Below are positions 52,379 to 60,558 of a stretch of DNA of 64,000 nt, piece after piece. Numbering within the stretch: position 1 is the first letter of the stretch; every line of letters begins with the position of its first letter. The notes under the pieces are model-generated. The model searched no databases. It worked only from the letters and a program-made list of their open reading frames with translations, and was not told where the DNA came from. Source of the stretch: Buttiauxella agrestis (GTDB lineage: Bacteria > Pseudomonadota > Gammaproteobacteria > Enterobacterales > Enterobacteriaceae); NCBI RefSeq assembly GCF_900446255.1, contig NZ_UIGI01000001.1:4180763-4244762 (forward strand), given 5' to 3'. The position numbers and the translations under genes were made by a program.

Positions 52379-54637
52379 TTAATGGCACTTTTTCATGGCT
52401 GACTCTGCTAAATACGTTACACGGCTTACGATTTCCTGAGCTTTAGCATGATATTTCCTGGCCTTTGCATGTTGGGATGGAGCAGCGGAAAAGATTTCTC
52501 CAGCGGCCGAACCTTTCAGCCATTTACCATCAAAGCTACTGCGACCACCGGCAATCAGGTGCAACGCTTCGCCCCGGCTAATGGTAACGCCAGTGGTCAA
52601 ATGTATCTCGCTGACCGTTTTTTCTATCACACCGTTCTGCTCATCCAGTCCGTGAATAAATTTTCTTCCGGTAGGCGATTTGGGCTTCCTTATTCGGTTC
52701 GTCAACTCTCGTTTTTCACGCCGACTAAGTGGATTTAATAAATCCAACTCCGGTAGGTCGCTTTCGCTTCCCGTACAGTTATTGACAGAACTCCGAGAGG
52801 GCGAAGGTTCGCCCTTAACGTCAACGGCCAAATCAACAGCACGTTTCGGGACAATCTTCCACTGCGTGAGTCGGGTTAAAATCGGAGCATCAGAACCTAT
52901 GGCGGCATCATAGACACCACGAATCAAGACGGTTTCCTCTCCGTACTGGTTCAGGTCGTCGCGTGCCTCATAAAGTGTACGCACCTGTAAATCGTCGCGG
53001 CGCACAAACGGGCCGCCCTGCGCATTAACATAGCCAGCCCAATCACCGGCGTCAGCTGCATCATGCACGGCAGCAAATTCAACGCTCAAGCCATGAGCCG
53101 CATTGGTATCAGCCATGCGGCGTAATTCACGATAAACCGTAACCGGCGCACCGCCGAGAAATTGAAATTGACGGATATGCCAGCGCGCCGCCCAGGCCGA
53201 AACGGCGGGAGCTGTTTCTTTCAGCAACTCGCCGCTTTCGTCATCTTTTTCATTGTCGAGTGCATAGCCATCAATGTTTTTAGAAATGTATTTAGCGATA
53301 TAGCCTGTAGCGCTACCTTTCTCCGGATCTATTGCCTCGGCATGGAAACGCGCCTTTCTGGCCTTTTCACTTTTCAGCTCGGTAAAGTCTTCTTTCCAGG
53401 CATAATCACGAATAATACAGCGAACGCGCTCCACATCTTCCGGCAGCATGAACATGAGCATATGCCAGTGCGGTGTCGCATCGTGGTGAGGTTCGGCGAC
53501 ACGTATCCCGAAGATACGAATTTCTTCGCGGTGTAGTTTGGCGCGGATACGCGCCCACAAATCGGTTAAATAACACTGAGTGTCAGCAGGGCTGGCACCC
53601 CTCCATTTAGCGTTACGGTAGCCAGCTTTTGTTGTGGCGTGATATTTTGATGGTGCTGTGATTGTGTAGAACTCGCCGACGTAGCCAAGCTCATTGCAGA
53701 TATTTTCAAACCCTCGGATGCGGGTCATCAGTTCACAACGACGGATGGCGGGGTTAGCAACAGAACCATCATATTTTTCAATCAGGCTGATGCGATTGCC
53801 GTCCTCGTCCTCAAGCTCTAGCCCTTTAAGAAACTCGCGCGTGCGACGCTTTTGCTCTCGCCAGTCTGTGACACAGTTTTTACTTGCGTAAACCTGCTTA
53901 ATCTTGCTCACAGTCCCAACCGCAATTTGCAGGTGCTCACGCCATGATGAAGCGACACGACGAAGGCGGCTACGCCACCACGTCTCTGTAAACATGCGGA
54001 TAACCGCCGGGGCAATATCATCCTGATCCACATACTTCTTTGCTACTCGCTCCCAATGCGGAGGGGTGACATTGAACTGCAATGCAATTAAGCCTGCCTG
54101 GTTATACCAGGTATAAAGAGTTTTTAGCTCACCAAAACCCGAGTCATTAATATTTGCCAGCTCAGAGCGGGTAAAGTTCGCGATATCAGCGGCCAATAAA
54201 TCAATGTCAGCTCGGGACATGTCCGGCAGGCAATTATATCGGCCAATCATATTGATTAGCCGTAAATCCATATATTCATGTATTTCGGTATCAATGCGGC
54301 AGCCAGCAATCCCGGTGTTAACACCAGCACTAACACCAGCAACATGATATTTGCTTGTAACAAGCTCAATGCGCGACAATACCTTTTTGCAAAAGCTAAT
54401 TAAAAAAGCATTGGCTCGCCGATTCCCCTGCTCCCGCTCAATCATTTCCACAGTGCGATAAACATCGAAACGAATACTTTTAGGAAGACGAGAAATAGCT
54501 TTTCTTGCATGCAGCAAAGCTGCGAACATACGGTCGCGGCGGTGTTGTTGCTCATATGTTAGGTATGGGCTGGCTATTGCTGACCGTGGAGCATTCCAAG
54601 GATAAGCATAATTTACCGTGGTGCTAGGCGTCAGCAT
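52379..54637 (-). CDS. A: Replication initiation protein gpA (HUH endonuclease)
   Basis: gpA nicks the phage origin and starts rolling-circle replication. The 752-residue protein has the metal-binding HUH motif in ATPHWHML (H390, H392) and the two catalytic tyrosines Y446 and Y450 in GYIAKYISKN, matching the paired tyrosines of P2 gpA. In P2 the origin lies inside this gene, so it likely does here too. It overlaps the upstream small gene by 14 bp. No break is seen. Confidence 0.95.
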   Translation of the reverse strand: MLTPSTTVNYAYPWNAPRSAIASPYLTYEQQHRRDRMFAALLHARKAISRLPKSIRFDVYRTVEMIEREQGNRRANAFLISFCKKVLSRIELVTSKYHVAGVSAGVNTGIAGCRIDTEIHEYMDLRLINMIGRYNCLPDMSRADIDLLAADIANFTRSELANINDSGFGELKTLYTWYNQAGLIALQFNVTPPHWERVAKKYVDQDDIAPAVIRMFTETWWRSRLRRVASSWREHLQIAVGTVSKIKQVYASKNCVTDWREQKRRTREFLKGLELEDEDGNRISLIEKYDGSVANPAIRRCELMTRIRGFENICNELGYVGEFYTITAPSKYHATTKAGYRNAKWRGASPADTQCYLTDLWARIRAKLHREEIRIFGIRVAEPHHDATPHWHMLMFMLPEDVERVRCIIRDYAWKEDFTELKSEKARKARFHAEAIDPEKGSATGYIAKYISKNIDGYALDNEKDDESGELLKETAPAVSAWAARWHIRQFQFLGGAPVTVYRELRRMADTNAAHGLSVEFAAVHDAADAGDWAGYVNAQGGPFVRRDDLQVRTLYEARDDLNQYGEETVLIRGVYDAAIGSDAPILTRLTQWKIVPKRAVDLAVDVKGEPSPSRSSVNNCTGSESDLPELDLLNPLSRREKRELTNRIRKPKSPTGRKFIHGLDEQNGVIEKTVSEIHLTTGVTISRGEALHLIAGGRSSFDGKWLKGSAAGEIFSAAPSQHAKARKYHAKAQEIVSRVTYLAESAMKKCH

Positions 54638-54905
54638 AATTGCCTTTTATGGCCTCGCTACATAAGCGCCCTACACGCTCAATCTCTGCCGCCATAACAT
54701 GAAGAGAAGAGATATCAGAACCTTGAATATGATGATGAACCAGACCAGAAATGAGCTGGTTCAGCTTCGGGTAATAACCGATAGTATCGAGCCATTCCTC
54801 ACCGGCTTTTTTTCCTGACTTTACGACCTTCTTCTCATTCAGAATGAATTGATATTGGTCGCTGGTAATCACCCATTTGTCGCCAATTTCGATACGAATG
54901 CTCAT
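54624..54905 (-). CDS. Small early protein of P2/186 phages (DUF5405-like)
   Basis: This 93-residue protein begins MSIRIEIGDKWVITSDQYQFILNEKK and has a His-rich centre (GLVHHHIQGSD). From memory it fits the DUF5405 family that sits directly before gene A in P2-type prophages. Its function is unknown. It ends inside the start of A, so the two are co-translated. Confidence 0.75.
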   Translation of the reverse strand: MSIRIEIGDKWVITSDQYQFILNEKKVVKSGKKAGEEWLDTIGYYPKLNQLISGLVHHHIQGSDISSLHVMAAEIERVGRLCSEAIKGNYADA

Positions 54906-55127
54906 TTAAACACCTCTGTAATGCTTTGATTTGAGTTCTACAATTTGTTGGCATGTCACGCATAAGCCCACGCCCGGAATTGCAATGCGGCGAGCTTCTG
55001 GGATTGGTGCGTCACATTCTTCGCAGAGGAAACGAGAAGGCAAAGCGATACGGCTACATGCATTTTTGATATGTCGATCGCGGTCTTCTTGCTCACGTTG
55101 TTGCGCTAAATCCATTGAGTCGGCCAT
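54906..55127 (-). CDS. TraR/DksA-type zinc finger protein
   Basis: This 73-residue protein has a C4 zinc site: C35 and C38 in FLCEECDAPIPEARR, and C56 and C59 in GLCVTCQQIVE. This is the DksA/TraR finger, usually with an N-terminal helical hairpin that enters the RNA polymerase secondary channel. P2 has such a gene (orf82) in the same place. It may bias transcription to phage early genes; this is inference from TraR. It touches the next gene at a one-base overlap. Confidence 0.88.
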   Translation of the reverse strand: MADSMDLAQQREQEDRDRHIKNACSRIALPSRFLCEECDAPIPEARRIAIPGVGLCVTCQQIVELKSKHYRGV

Positions 55128-55357
55128 TAGTACAGCTCCATTGCTTGATGGCGATATGTCTCGCTTTCCTGAAAAAGCAAATCCAGCACTTCATTTATCT
55201 CAAGCTTATTGGCTCTAATGTGGTTCGCTAAATTCAGAATTCGAGAGGCCATTACCTCAGCTCTGGCGCGTCGCTCCTCACTTTTTGCGTCTGCGAGTAG
55301 CTGCTTAAGCTTGGATACTTCATTTTTTCTTGCGTTACTGCTTTCGGTATTACGCAT
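55127..55357 (-). CDS. Small early protein (DUF2732-like)
   Basis: This 76-residue helical protein (KLKQLLADAKSEERRARAEVMASRILNLANHIRANKLE) matches the DUF2732 type seen in P2/186 early operons. No function is known. It precedes the zinc finger gene with a one-base overlap and follows the next gene by about 70 bp without another reading frame. Confidence 0.75.
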   Translation of the reverse strand: MRNTESSNARKNEVSKLKQLLADAKSEERRARAEVMASRILNLANHIRANKLEINEVLDLLFQESETYRHQAMELY

Positions 55358-55427
55358 ATCTCTTTCTCCTAAATTGGGGCATAAGAATGCCCGGCGGGTT
55401 TACGCCTAATGTTCTGGAATGGATTAA

Positions 55428-55811
55428 TTACTCAGCTAAATAGCAGTCGTGTTTTGAAAATCTTGCCGGGAGTAAACTTCCCCAGCGGGTAATTTCATTC
55501 ATTGAACGGATAATCAACAAACGTCGCGCTTGGTCGAAAAACTCAAACGGCTTGCCGATTTCATCAGGTTTGAATGAGGACGGCTCCAGGCGGTTAGCCA
55601 GGGTCAGAACAACAAATTTAAAGTTGTTATCGAGCTTATTAAAATTGCGCAGCGCCGTGTTGTTGGTCGCTTTTAATTGCAGACGAAAACGCGCGAGACA
55701 TTCATCACCGCTCATTTTTAACGGAGCATCAATCCGCGCATGTATCAGATACACATTGTTAAACGCCGTTTGCGGTGCCTTTACGGATTCAGCCAGAGCA
55801 GCACTTTTCAT
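55428..55811 (-). CDS. Early phage protein of unknown function (DUF5347-like)
   Basis: The 127-residue protein starts MKSAALAESVKAPQTAFNNVYLIHARIDAP and has FKFVVLTLANRLEPSSF in the middle. It fits, from memory, the DUF5347 group of P2-type prophages. It overlaps the fil-like gene by 4 bp, so the two are coupled. No motif or membrane segment is visible. Confidence 0.6.
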   Translation of the reverse strand: MKSAALAESVKAPQTAFNNVYLIHARIDAPLKMSGDECLARFRLQLKATNNTALRNFNKLDNNFKFVVLTLANRLEPSSFKPDEIGKPFEFFDQARRLLIIRSMNEITRWGSLLPARFSKHDCYLAE

Positions 55812-55996
55812 TGAGTCCTCCAGCGCTTAATTAGTCTGGTAACGAGTGATGGCTTGCGAGTACGCAGCCCATTTAACAATGCAGACTGGTCGCGGCTCGG
55901 GTGCCAGCGGTGGTTGTTCTCACCCATAATCCAGCCGTGGCCATAACTCATGGACGGGCTTTGGCGTTTCAGTAATGAAGCGAATGACGGTTCCAT
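55808..55996 (-). CDS. Fil-family protein (186 filamentation protein-like)
   Basis: This 62-residue protein, MEPSFASLLKRQSPSMSYGH, continues with GENNHRWHPSRDQSALL. It resembles phage 186 Fil, which delays host cell division when made during early lytic growth. The ATG at 55996 lies nine bases after a GAGG site; two starts just upstream (56002 and a GTG at 56005) are too close to it. Confidence 0.78.
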   Translation of the reverse strand: MEPSFASLLKRQSPSMSYGHGWIMGENNHRWHPSRDQSALLNGLRTRKPSLVTRLIKRWRTQ

Positions 55997-56006
55997 ATGC
56001 ATCACC

Positions 56007-56516
56007 TCAAATCAGGCCAAACGATGCGCCGATACCGCTCATGGTATCGACCACGCTCGACATTGCGGGGTTGGCCTGGAGTCGTGCCTGTAATGCCAAC
56101 GCAGAGAGTGACAACATCCGAATACCAGCGTTAACACTCTCAATCATGTTGTACTTATGCTCGGGAGTAAGGCGTTCAGTGGATGCTGCACCATTCGCCA
56201 GTTCCCCTAATTCACTCATGGCTCGCATGACATAGTGCTGTAATTTATCTTTCGCTAACTCGTTAACTGGCACACATGGCAGGCAGTGAATTTGAGCCAG
56301 GAACCCATCAACAAGAATTGAGTCTTCCGTCAGGTCGGTAAGCAGCCATAACTCAGGCGGGGTAAATTGGTGAGGTTGATCCGGGTTTAGCTTGTTGCGT
56401 AACGTCTGCACATTCATGCCAGCTCGCTCTGCCAGTTTCGCCATATTGTGACGCAGAGCGAAAGCCCGGCACGCTTCGTCATAATGTGGATGTTTGGAAA
56501 CCTGAAAATCAAACAT
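56007..56516 (-). CDS. CII-family establishment regulator
   Basis: This 169-residue protein has a helix-turn-helix-like N-terminal part (HNMAKLAERAGMNVQTLRNKLNPDQPHQF, residues 24-52) and a helical C-terminal half. It matches the phage 186 CII family, which activates cI transcription when lysogeny is established. It is in the early operon right after the Apl/Cox gene, as in 186. Confidence 0.88.
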   Translation of the reverse strand: MFDFQVSKHPHYDEACRAFALRHNMAKLAERAGMNVQTLRNKLNPDQPHQFTPPELWLLTDLTEDSILVDGFLAQIHCLPCVPVNELAKDKLQHYVMRAMSELGELANGAASTERLTPEHKYNMIESVNAGIRMLSLSALALQARLQANPAMSSVVDTMSGIGASFGLI

Positions 56517-56546
56517 GTCTCATCCTTATAATTCACATAAAGTGAA

Positions 56547-56810
56547 TTAAGCGCCTATGACGAGTTGAAAACGAGAATGACCTAACGCTTTACGCAACTG
56601 ATCTTCTTTCCAGCGAGCGTAATAGATGCGAATTGGGCCACCAGCTTTCTTGCAGCCCTTGCGGATTGTGCGTGGTTCGATTGGTACTTGTGGGTTATCG
56701 CCGGTAGTCCAACGATAAGCAGTACGTTCAGAAACACCTTCCAACTCTGCAAACTGTTGCAGGCTGACGATAGGTGCAGGCACTTTGATGATTGCGATTT
56801 CAGAAGCCAT
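56547..56810 (-). CDS. Apl/Cox-type excisionase and early repressor
   Basis: This 87-residue DNA-binding protein has a helix-turn-helix (LQQFAELEGVSERTAYRW) and a basic C-terminal half (RTIRKGCKKAGGPIRIYYARWKEDQL). The type corresponds to 186 Apl and P2 Cox, which direct Int to excision and damp early promoters. The start at 56810 (MASEIAIIKV) is used rather than one 11 codons upstream in the operator region. It is the first gene leftward from the genetic switch, divergent from cI. Confidence 0.87.
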   Translation of the reverse strand: MASEIAIIKVPAPIVSLQQFAELEGVSERTAYRWTTGDNPQVPIEPRTIRKGCKKAGGPIRIYYARWKEDQLRKALGHSRFQLVIGA

Positions 56811-56839
56811 GTTGCATGATTCCCTATTTGCCAAAGATT

Positions 56840-56920
56840 GCAATTGATACGCCTGTTTTTGCCAACGTTCGCCATCAATTGCGTGGGTTTAGCCAAAATA
56901 TATCTCCCAATTGAGAGATA
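56840..56920. promoter_or_regulatory. Genetic switch region with two inverted repeats
   Basis: Between apl and cI, GCAATTGAT (56840-56848) and ATCAATTGC (56874-56882) form a perfect 9-bp inverted repeat, and TATCTCCCAATTGAGAGATA (56901-56920) is a near-perfect 20-bp palindrome. These are candidate sites for CI or Apl at the face-to-face or divergent promoters. The second ends 20 bp before the cI start. Which protein binds which site cannot be told from the sequence. Confidence 0.6.
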
Positions 56921-56939
56921 GTAAATAGGTTTTATCGAA

Positions 56940-57518
56940 ATGAGAATAGATTCTTTAGGATGGAGCAACGTAGAGGTCTTGGATCGAGTCTGCAAGGCGT
57001 ATGGGTTTTCTCAGAAAACACAGTTAGCTAACCACTTTGATATAGCATCCAGTTCGCTATCGAATAGGTACACTCGAGGAGCCATCTCTTACGATTTCGC
57101 AGCACATTGTGCACTCGAAACCGGAGCTAATCTTCGCTGGTTATTGACTGGAGAAGGGCAGCAATTTGATGAATCAACTTCACCAAAAGAGAGTCAAAAA
57201 CTTGACGTATTCACATTAAGTGAAGAAACACTTAAAAATGATGGAACTCTAAGTATTGACGGCCAGTTTTTCTCAAAACCCTTATCAAATGGAATAGCTG
57301 TTCGATTTGATGGAGAACTTCACTTTATCGACAAGTCAGCCTCGTTATCCGATGGTTTATGGTTGGTTGACATAGAAGGGGCAATCAGCGTCCGTGAGCT
57401 AACAAAGCTGCCAGGAAGAAAGCTGCACGTTGCTGGTGGTAAAGTTCCCTTCGAATGTGGACTTGATGATATACAAACATTAGGTCGTGTAGTGGGTGTA
57501 TACAGCGAGGTTAATTAA
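56940..57518 (+). CDS. cI: CI repressor of the 186 type
   Basis: This 192-residue repressor keeps the prophage silent. The N-terminal helix-turn-helix domain (about residues 1-75; KTQLANHFDIASSSLSNRYTRG) is of the 186 CI type, followed by a linker and a beta-rich C-terminal domain (SLSDGLWLVDIEGAISVREL) for oligomerisation. It lacks the LexA-type Ala-Gly cleavage site with Ser/Lys dyad, in keeping with induction by Tum instead of RecA-driven cleavage. The stop overlaps the int start by one base, so cI and int are co-transcribed in the lysogen. Confidence 0.9.
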   Translation: MRIDSLGWSNVEVLDRVCKAYGFSQKTQLANHFDIASSSLSNRYTRGAISYDFAAHCALETGANLRWLLTGEGQQFDESTSPKESQKLDVFTLSEETLKNDGTLSIDGQFFSKPLSNGIAVRFDGELHFIDKSASLSDGLWLVDIEGAISVRELTKLPGRKLHVAGGKVPFECGLDDIQTLGRVVGVYSEVN

Positions 57519-58516
57519 TGACTGTCCGTAAAAATCCCGCTGGAGGCTGGATTTGTGAACTCTATCCAAACGGAGCGAAAGGAAAACGCATAAGAAAGAA
57601 ATTTGCCACCAAAGGCGAGGCGTTGGCCTTTGAACAATACACTGTACAAAACCCGTGGCAGGAAGAAAAAGAAGACAGACGCACGTTAAAAGATCTGGTT
57701 GATGCATGGTATAGCGCTCACGGCATTACTCTGAAAGACGGCCTTAAACGTCAGTTAGCAATGCACCACGCCTTTGAGTGTATGGGTGAACCGCTGGCAC
57801 GCGATTTTGATGCGCAGATGTTTTCCCGCTACCGGGAAAAGCGGTTAAAAGGTGAGTATGCCCGTTCAAATAGAGTGAAAGAAGTATCGCCTCGCACTCT
57901 TAATCTTGAACTGGCCTACTTCCGGGCGGTATTCAATGAGTTAAATCGCCTCGGTGAATGGAAGGGTGAAAATCCGCTGAAAAACATGCGCCCTTTCCGC
58001 ACAGAAGAAATGGAAATGGCCTGGCTAACTCACGATCAGATTGCACTACTGCTCGGGGAGTGCAAACGGCATGACCACCCTGATTTAGAAACAGTGGTCA
58101 AAATCTGTCTCGCCACTGGTGCTCGGTGGTCTGAGGCCGAGAGTCTCAGAAAAAGCCAGTTCGCGAAATACAAAATTACCTACACCAACACAAAGGGCAG
58201 AAAAAACCGAACCGTTCCTATTAGCAATGAGCTTTATGAATCATTACCTAATGATAGATCTGGTCGGCTCTTTAGTGATTGTTATGGCGCGTTCCGGTCA
58301 GCGCTGGAGAGAACAAACATCGAATTACCAGCCGGACAACTTACGCACGTTTTACGCCACACGTTTGCCAGCCACTTTATGATTAATGGCGGTAATATTC
58401 TTGTGCTTCAGAGAATATTAGGCCATACCGATATAAAAATGACAATGCGATACTCTCACTTCGCTCCAAATCATTTAGAAGATGCAGTAAAACTGAATCC
58501 TATTCATAACTATTAA
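57518..58516 (+). CDS. int: Tyrosine-family integrase
   Basis: This 332-residue phage integrase has an N-terminal arm-binding domain, a core-binding SAM-like domain (about 60-150) and a catalytic domain. The catalytic residues are in ATGARWSEA (Arg), HVLRHTFASHF (His-x-x-Arg) and LGHTDIKMTMRYSHF (His and the Tyr nucleophile). It is next to cI as in 186, and its attachment site is the tRNA-Ile2 gene. The arm sites may be the TGGCG repeats on both prophage ends. Confidence 0.95.
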   Translation: MTVRKNPAGGWICELYPNGAKGKRIRKKFATKGEALAFEQYTVQNPWQEEKEDRRTLKDLVDAWYSAHGITLKDGLKRQLAMHHAFECMGEPLARDFDAQMFSRYREKRLKGEYARSNRVKEVSPRTLNLELAYFRAVFNELNRLGEWKGENPLKNMRPFRTEEMEMAWLTHDQIALLLGECKRHDHPDLETVVKICLATGARWSEAESLRKSQFAKYKITYTNTKGRKNRTVPISNELYESLPNDRSGRLFSDCYGAFRSALERTNIELPAGQLTHVLRHTFASHFMINGGNILVLQRILGHTDIKMTMRYSHFAPNHLEDAVKLNPIHNY

Positions 58517-58527
58517 AGGAGATTCCC

Positions 58528-60282
58528 GTGACACAAGCAGCTAAAGTTTACATTTCAGAAATATTATTCTCAAGCGGGCAAAAAATTTCATTTGAAGAAG
58601 ATGAAAAAATAATAATTGTTGGCCCCAATAATAGTGGGAAATCACAAACCCTAAGAGAAATCATTGAAATAAGCTCTTCTGCGACAGTAAAAACTGGGCA
58701 GGTAATTAAAAAAATAAGCATGCACAAACAAGGTTCAATACAAGACTTGGAAAACCTACTAAAAAAGGGAGGTGCATTCATAAATAACAATTACATATAT
58801 GGTGGTCAATCGATATATTACGGATGGCTATCCTCATGGGAGGATAAAGATCGGCTAACTAATATCTGTCCAATATTCATAAAGAATGTCACTGCAAATG
58901 ATCGGTTAAGCATTTGTAATCAACAAAACAGTATTGCACCTGACGCACCTAAATCTCGGCCGCAACATTACCTCTATGAAAATAGTACATTAATGTCGCA
59001 CATTAGCATGCTGTTCAAAAAAGCATTCAACAAAGACATCATGTTTAATTATCGAGGTGGCAGCGTTTTACCGATTCACGTAGGTAAGCTTCCCACTATT
59101 GATGGACTGGTAGATCGAGTCAGCGATGAATATGTAAATTTAGTAAGGCAAAATCCACTTCTTGATATGCAAGGCGATGGCGTAAAAAGTTATGCAGGGA
59201 TTTTGTTTGAATGTGTAGTACAGAAACTCGATGTAACAATGATTGATGAGCCAGAAGCATTTCTTCATCCGCCTCAGATGAGAATGCTTGGAGACACATT
59301 ATCCTCAGAAGTAGAAAAACAACTTTTTGTAGCCACTCATAGCAGCGATATATTAAGAGGTTTTTTAGAAGGTACAAAAGGGAACGTTAAAATCTTACGA
59401 ATTCAACGTGAAGACGATACAAATGTTGTGCATATAATTGATAAAAAATCAGTTGAGCAATTATGGTCAAAACCAGTTCTTAGATATTCGAATGCATTGG
59501 ATTCATTATTCCATGAGCAAGTGATAATATGCGAGGATGACAGTGACTGCCGGTTATTTAACTTCGTCGCAGATTATTTAGAGAAAAATAGTGACAATGT
59601 TTACCCTGACACCTGTTATATCCCAACAGGTGGAAAGCATGCTGTTGCTGGAATAGTTGAGGCATTACGCCCCTCTGGAGTACCTGTAAAAGCAATTTTT
59701 GACTTTGACCTAATATCAGAACGAAACACTTTAACCAGAACGTTAAATGCATTCGGTTCTGAGGGTGTTCAAAAAGATGAAATCATAAAACTATGGGAAA
59801 GAATTAATTCAGCAGTTACACAGTCCCACAAGCCACTAACACCAGATGAGTTTAAAACACAACTCTTAGATTGTATTAGTGAGATGCCTGCAGATAAAAT
59901 ATCAAAAGGCAAAGTTGAAGAATTGTTCAAACAGAGAAAACCATGGCATGACGTCAAGGTCAATGGATTCAATGGATTACCAAAAGGAGAAATACGTAAA
60001 ACTTATAAAGAGTTAGAAGAAAAATTAAAATTCTTGGGTATATTTTTAATACCTGTCGGCGAGATTGAGAACTTTAGTGCCGAAACAGGTTTACATGGCC
60101 CATCCTTTGTAGAAAAGTTCTTATCATCTCGAGATGTCGAAGACTCAGAGTTGGCTCCGTTGAGAGATTTTGTTCATTGCGTCTATAGCACAAAGATTAG
60201 CTCGTTCAAACCAACTGGTATTAGTGATGAAACCCATTCTAATGGCGATAAAGTGGCGACAGAAATGGCGGACGCTGGCTAA
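58528..60282 (+). CDS. OLD-family ATP-dependent nuclease (solitary)
   Basis: This 584-residue protein has an ABC-type ATPase domain: Walker A GPNNSGKS near residue 32, Walker B TMIDEPEAFLHPPQ near residue 240, and an ATHSSDIL switch near 270. A C-terminal TOPRIM nuclease domain follows, with VIICEDDSDCRLF near residue 333 and the metal-binding DFD near 394. This is the OLD layout, as in P2 Old and GajA. There is no UvrD-like helicase next to it, so a class 1 OLD, not a complete Gabija pair, is the best reading. GTG start 11 bp after int with an AAGGAG site. AT-rich and late-acquired in appearance. Phage defence is the likely role, by inference. Confidence 0.85.
   Translation: MTQAAKVYISEILFSSGQKISFEEDEKIIIVGPNNSGKSQTLREIIEISSSATVKTGQVIKKISMHKQGSIQDLENLLKKGGAFINNNYIYGGQSIYYGWLSSWEDKDRLTNICPIFIKNVTANDRLSICNQQNSIAPDAPKSRPQHYLYENSTLMSHISMLFKKAFNKDIMFNYRGGSVLPIHVGKLPTIDGLVDRVSDEYVNLVRQNPLLDMQGDGVKSYAGILFECVVQKLDVTMIDEPEAFLHPPQMRMLGDTLSSEVEKQLFVATHSSDILRGFLEGTKGNVKILRIQREDDTNVVHIIDKKSVEQLWSKPVLRYSNALDSLFHEQVIICEDDSDCRLFNFVADYLEKNSDNVYPDTCYIPTGGKHAVAGIVEALRPSGVPVKAIFDFDLISERNTLTRTLNAFGSEGVQKDEIIKLWERINSAVTQSHKPLTPDEFKTQLLDCISEMPADKISKGKVEELFKQRKPWHDVKVNGFNGLPKGEIRKTYKELEEKLKFLGIFLIPVGEIENFSAETGLHGPSFVEKFLSSRDVEDSELAPLRDFVHCVYSTKISSFKPTGISDETHSNGDKVATEMADAG
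60242..60270. repeat. TGGCG repeats near attR (candidate Int arm sites)
   Basis: TGGCG occurs at 60243, 60254 and 60266, about one helical turn apart, with looser TGGCA copies after. The first 20 bases match the block near attL at 32923 except for purine or pyrimidine swaps. The repeats overlap the last codons of the OLD gene. Confidence 0.45.
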
Positions 60283-60356
60283 TTAATGGCAAATGATGGC
60301 AGTCTATGTCAATGAAAGATAAAGTAAATCATTGATTTTCGGTTGTTCTACTAGGA

Positions 60357-60405
60357 ACTCATAATCGCTTGGTCGCTGGTTCAAGTCCAGCAGGGGCCAC
60401 CAAAT
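60357..60405. repeat. attR of the prophage, with the displaced 3' part of tRNA-Ile2
   Basis: This is the right-hand 49-bp repeat. It carries the original host 3' part of the tRNA gene, from the anticodon stem through CCA, with a G:C pair where the hybrid gene at attL has A:U. The 5' half of the tRNA is absent, so no tRNA is made from here. Confidence 0.95.
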
Positions 60406-60409
60406 AAAA

Positions 60410-60442
60410 CAAGGGCTTACGTGAAAACGTAGGCCCTTTTGC
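60410..60442 (+). terminator. Former host terminator of tRNA-Ile2
   Basis: A stem GGGCTTACGT / ACGTAGGCCC (one G:U pair) with a GAAA loop is followed by TTTTGCTTTT. It begins just after attR and would have ended the original tRNA transcript. Confidence 0.8.
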
Positions 60443-60558
60443 TTTTCTGGGTATCTATAGAATATTTTCAGGAAGTCAGCATCGAGACCAATGGTTAATG
60501 AACAACCACACATCTCGGTTAAAACCGCCCGCGATGTTCTTTGCAAAAGCAAAATGGT

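Noticed and set aside
58528-60282. A complete Gabija defence system
   Set aside because: The OLD-like protein is present, but the next sequence is attR, with no UvrD-like helicase gene on either side.
60357-60405. A second tRNA-Ile2 gene at the right end
   Set aside because: Only the 3' part from the anticodon stem is there; the acceptor 5' strand and D arm are missing. It is attR.
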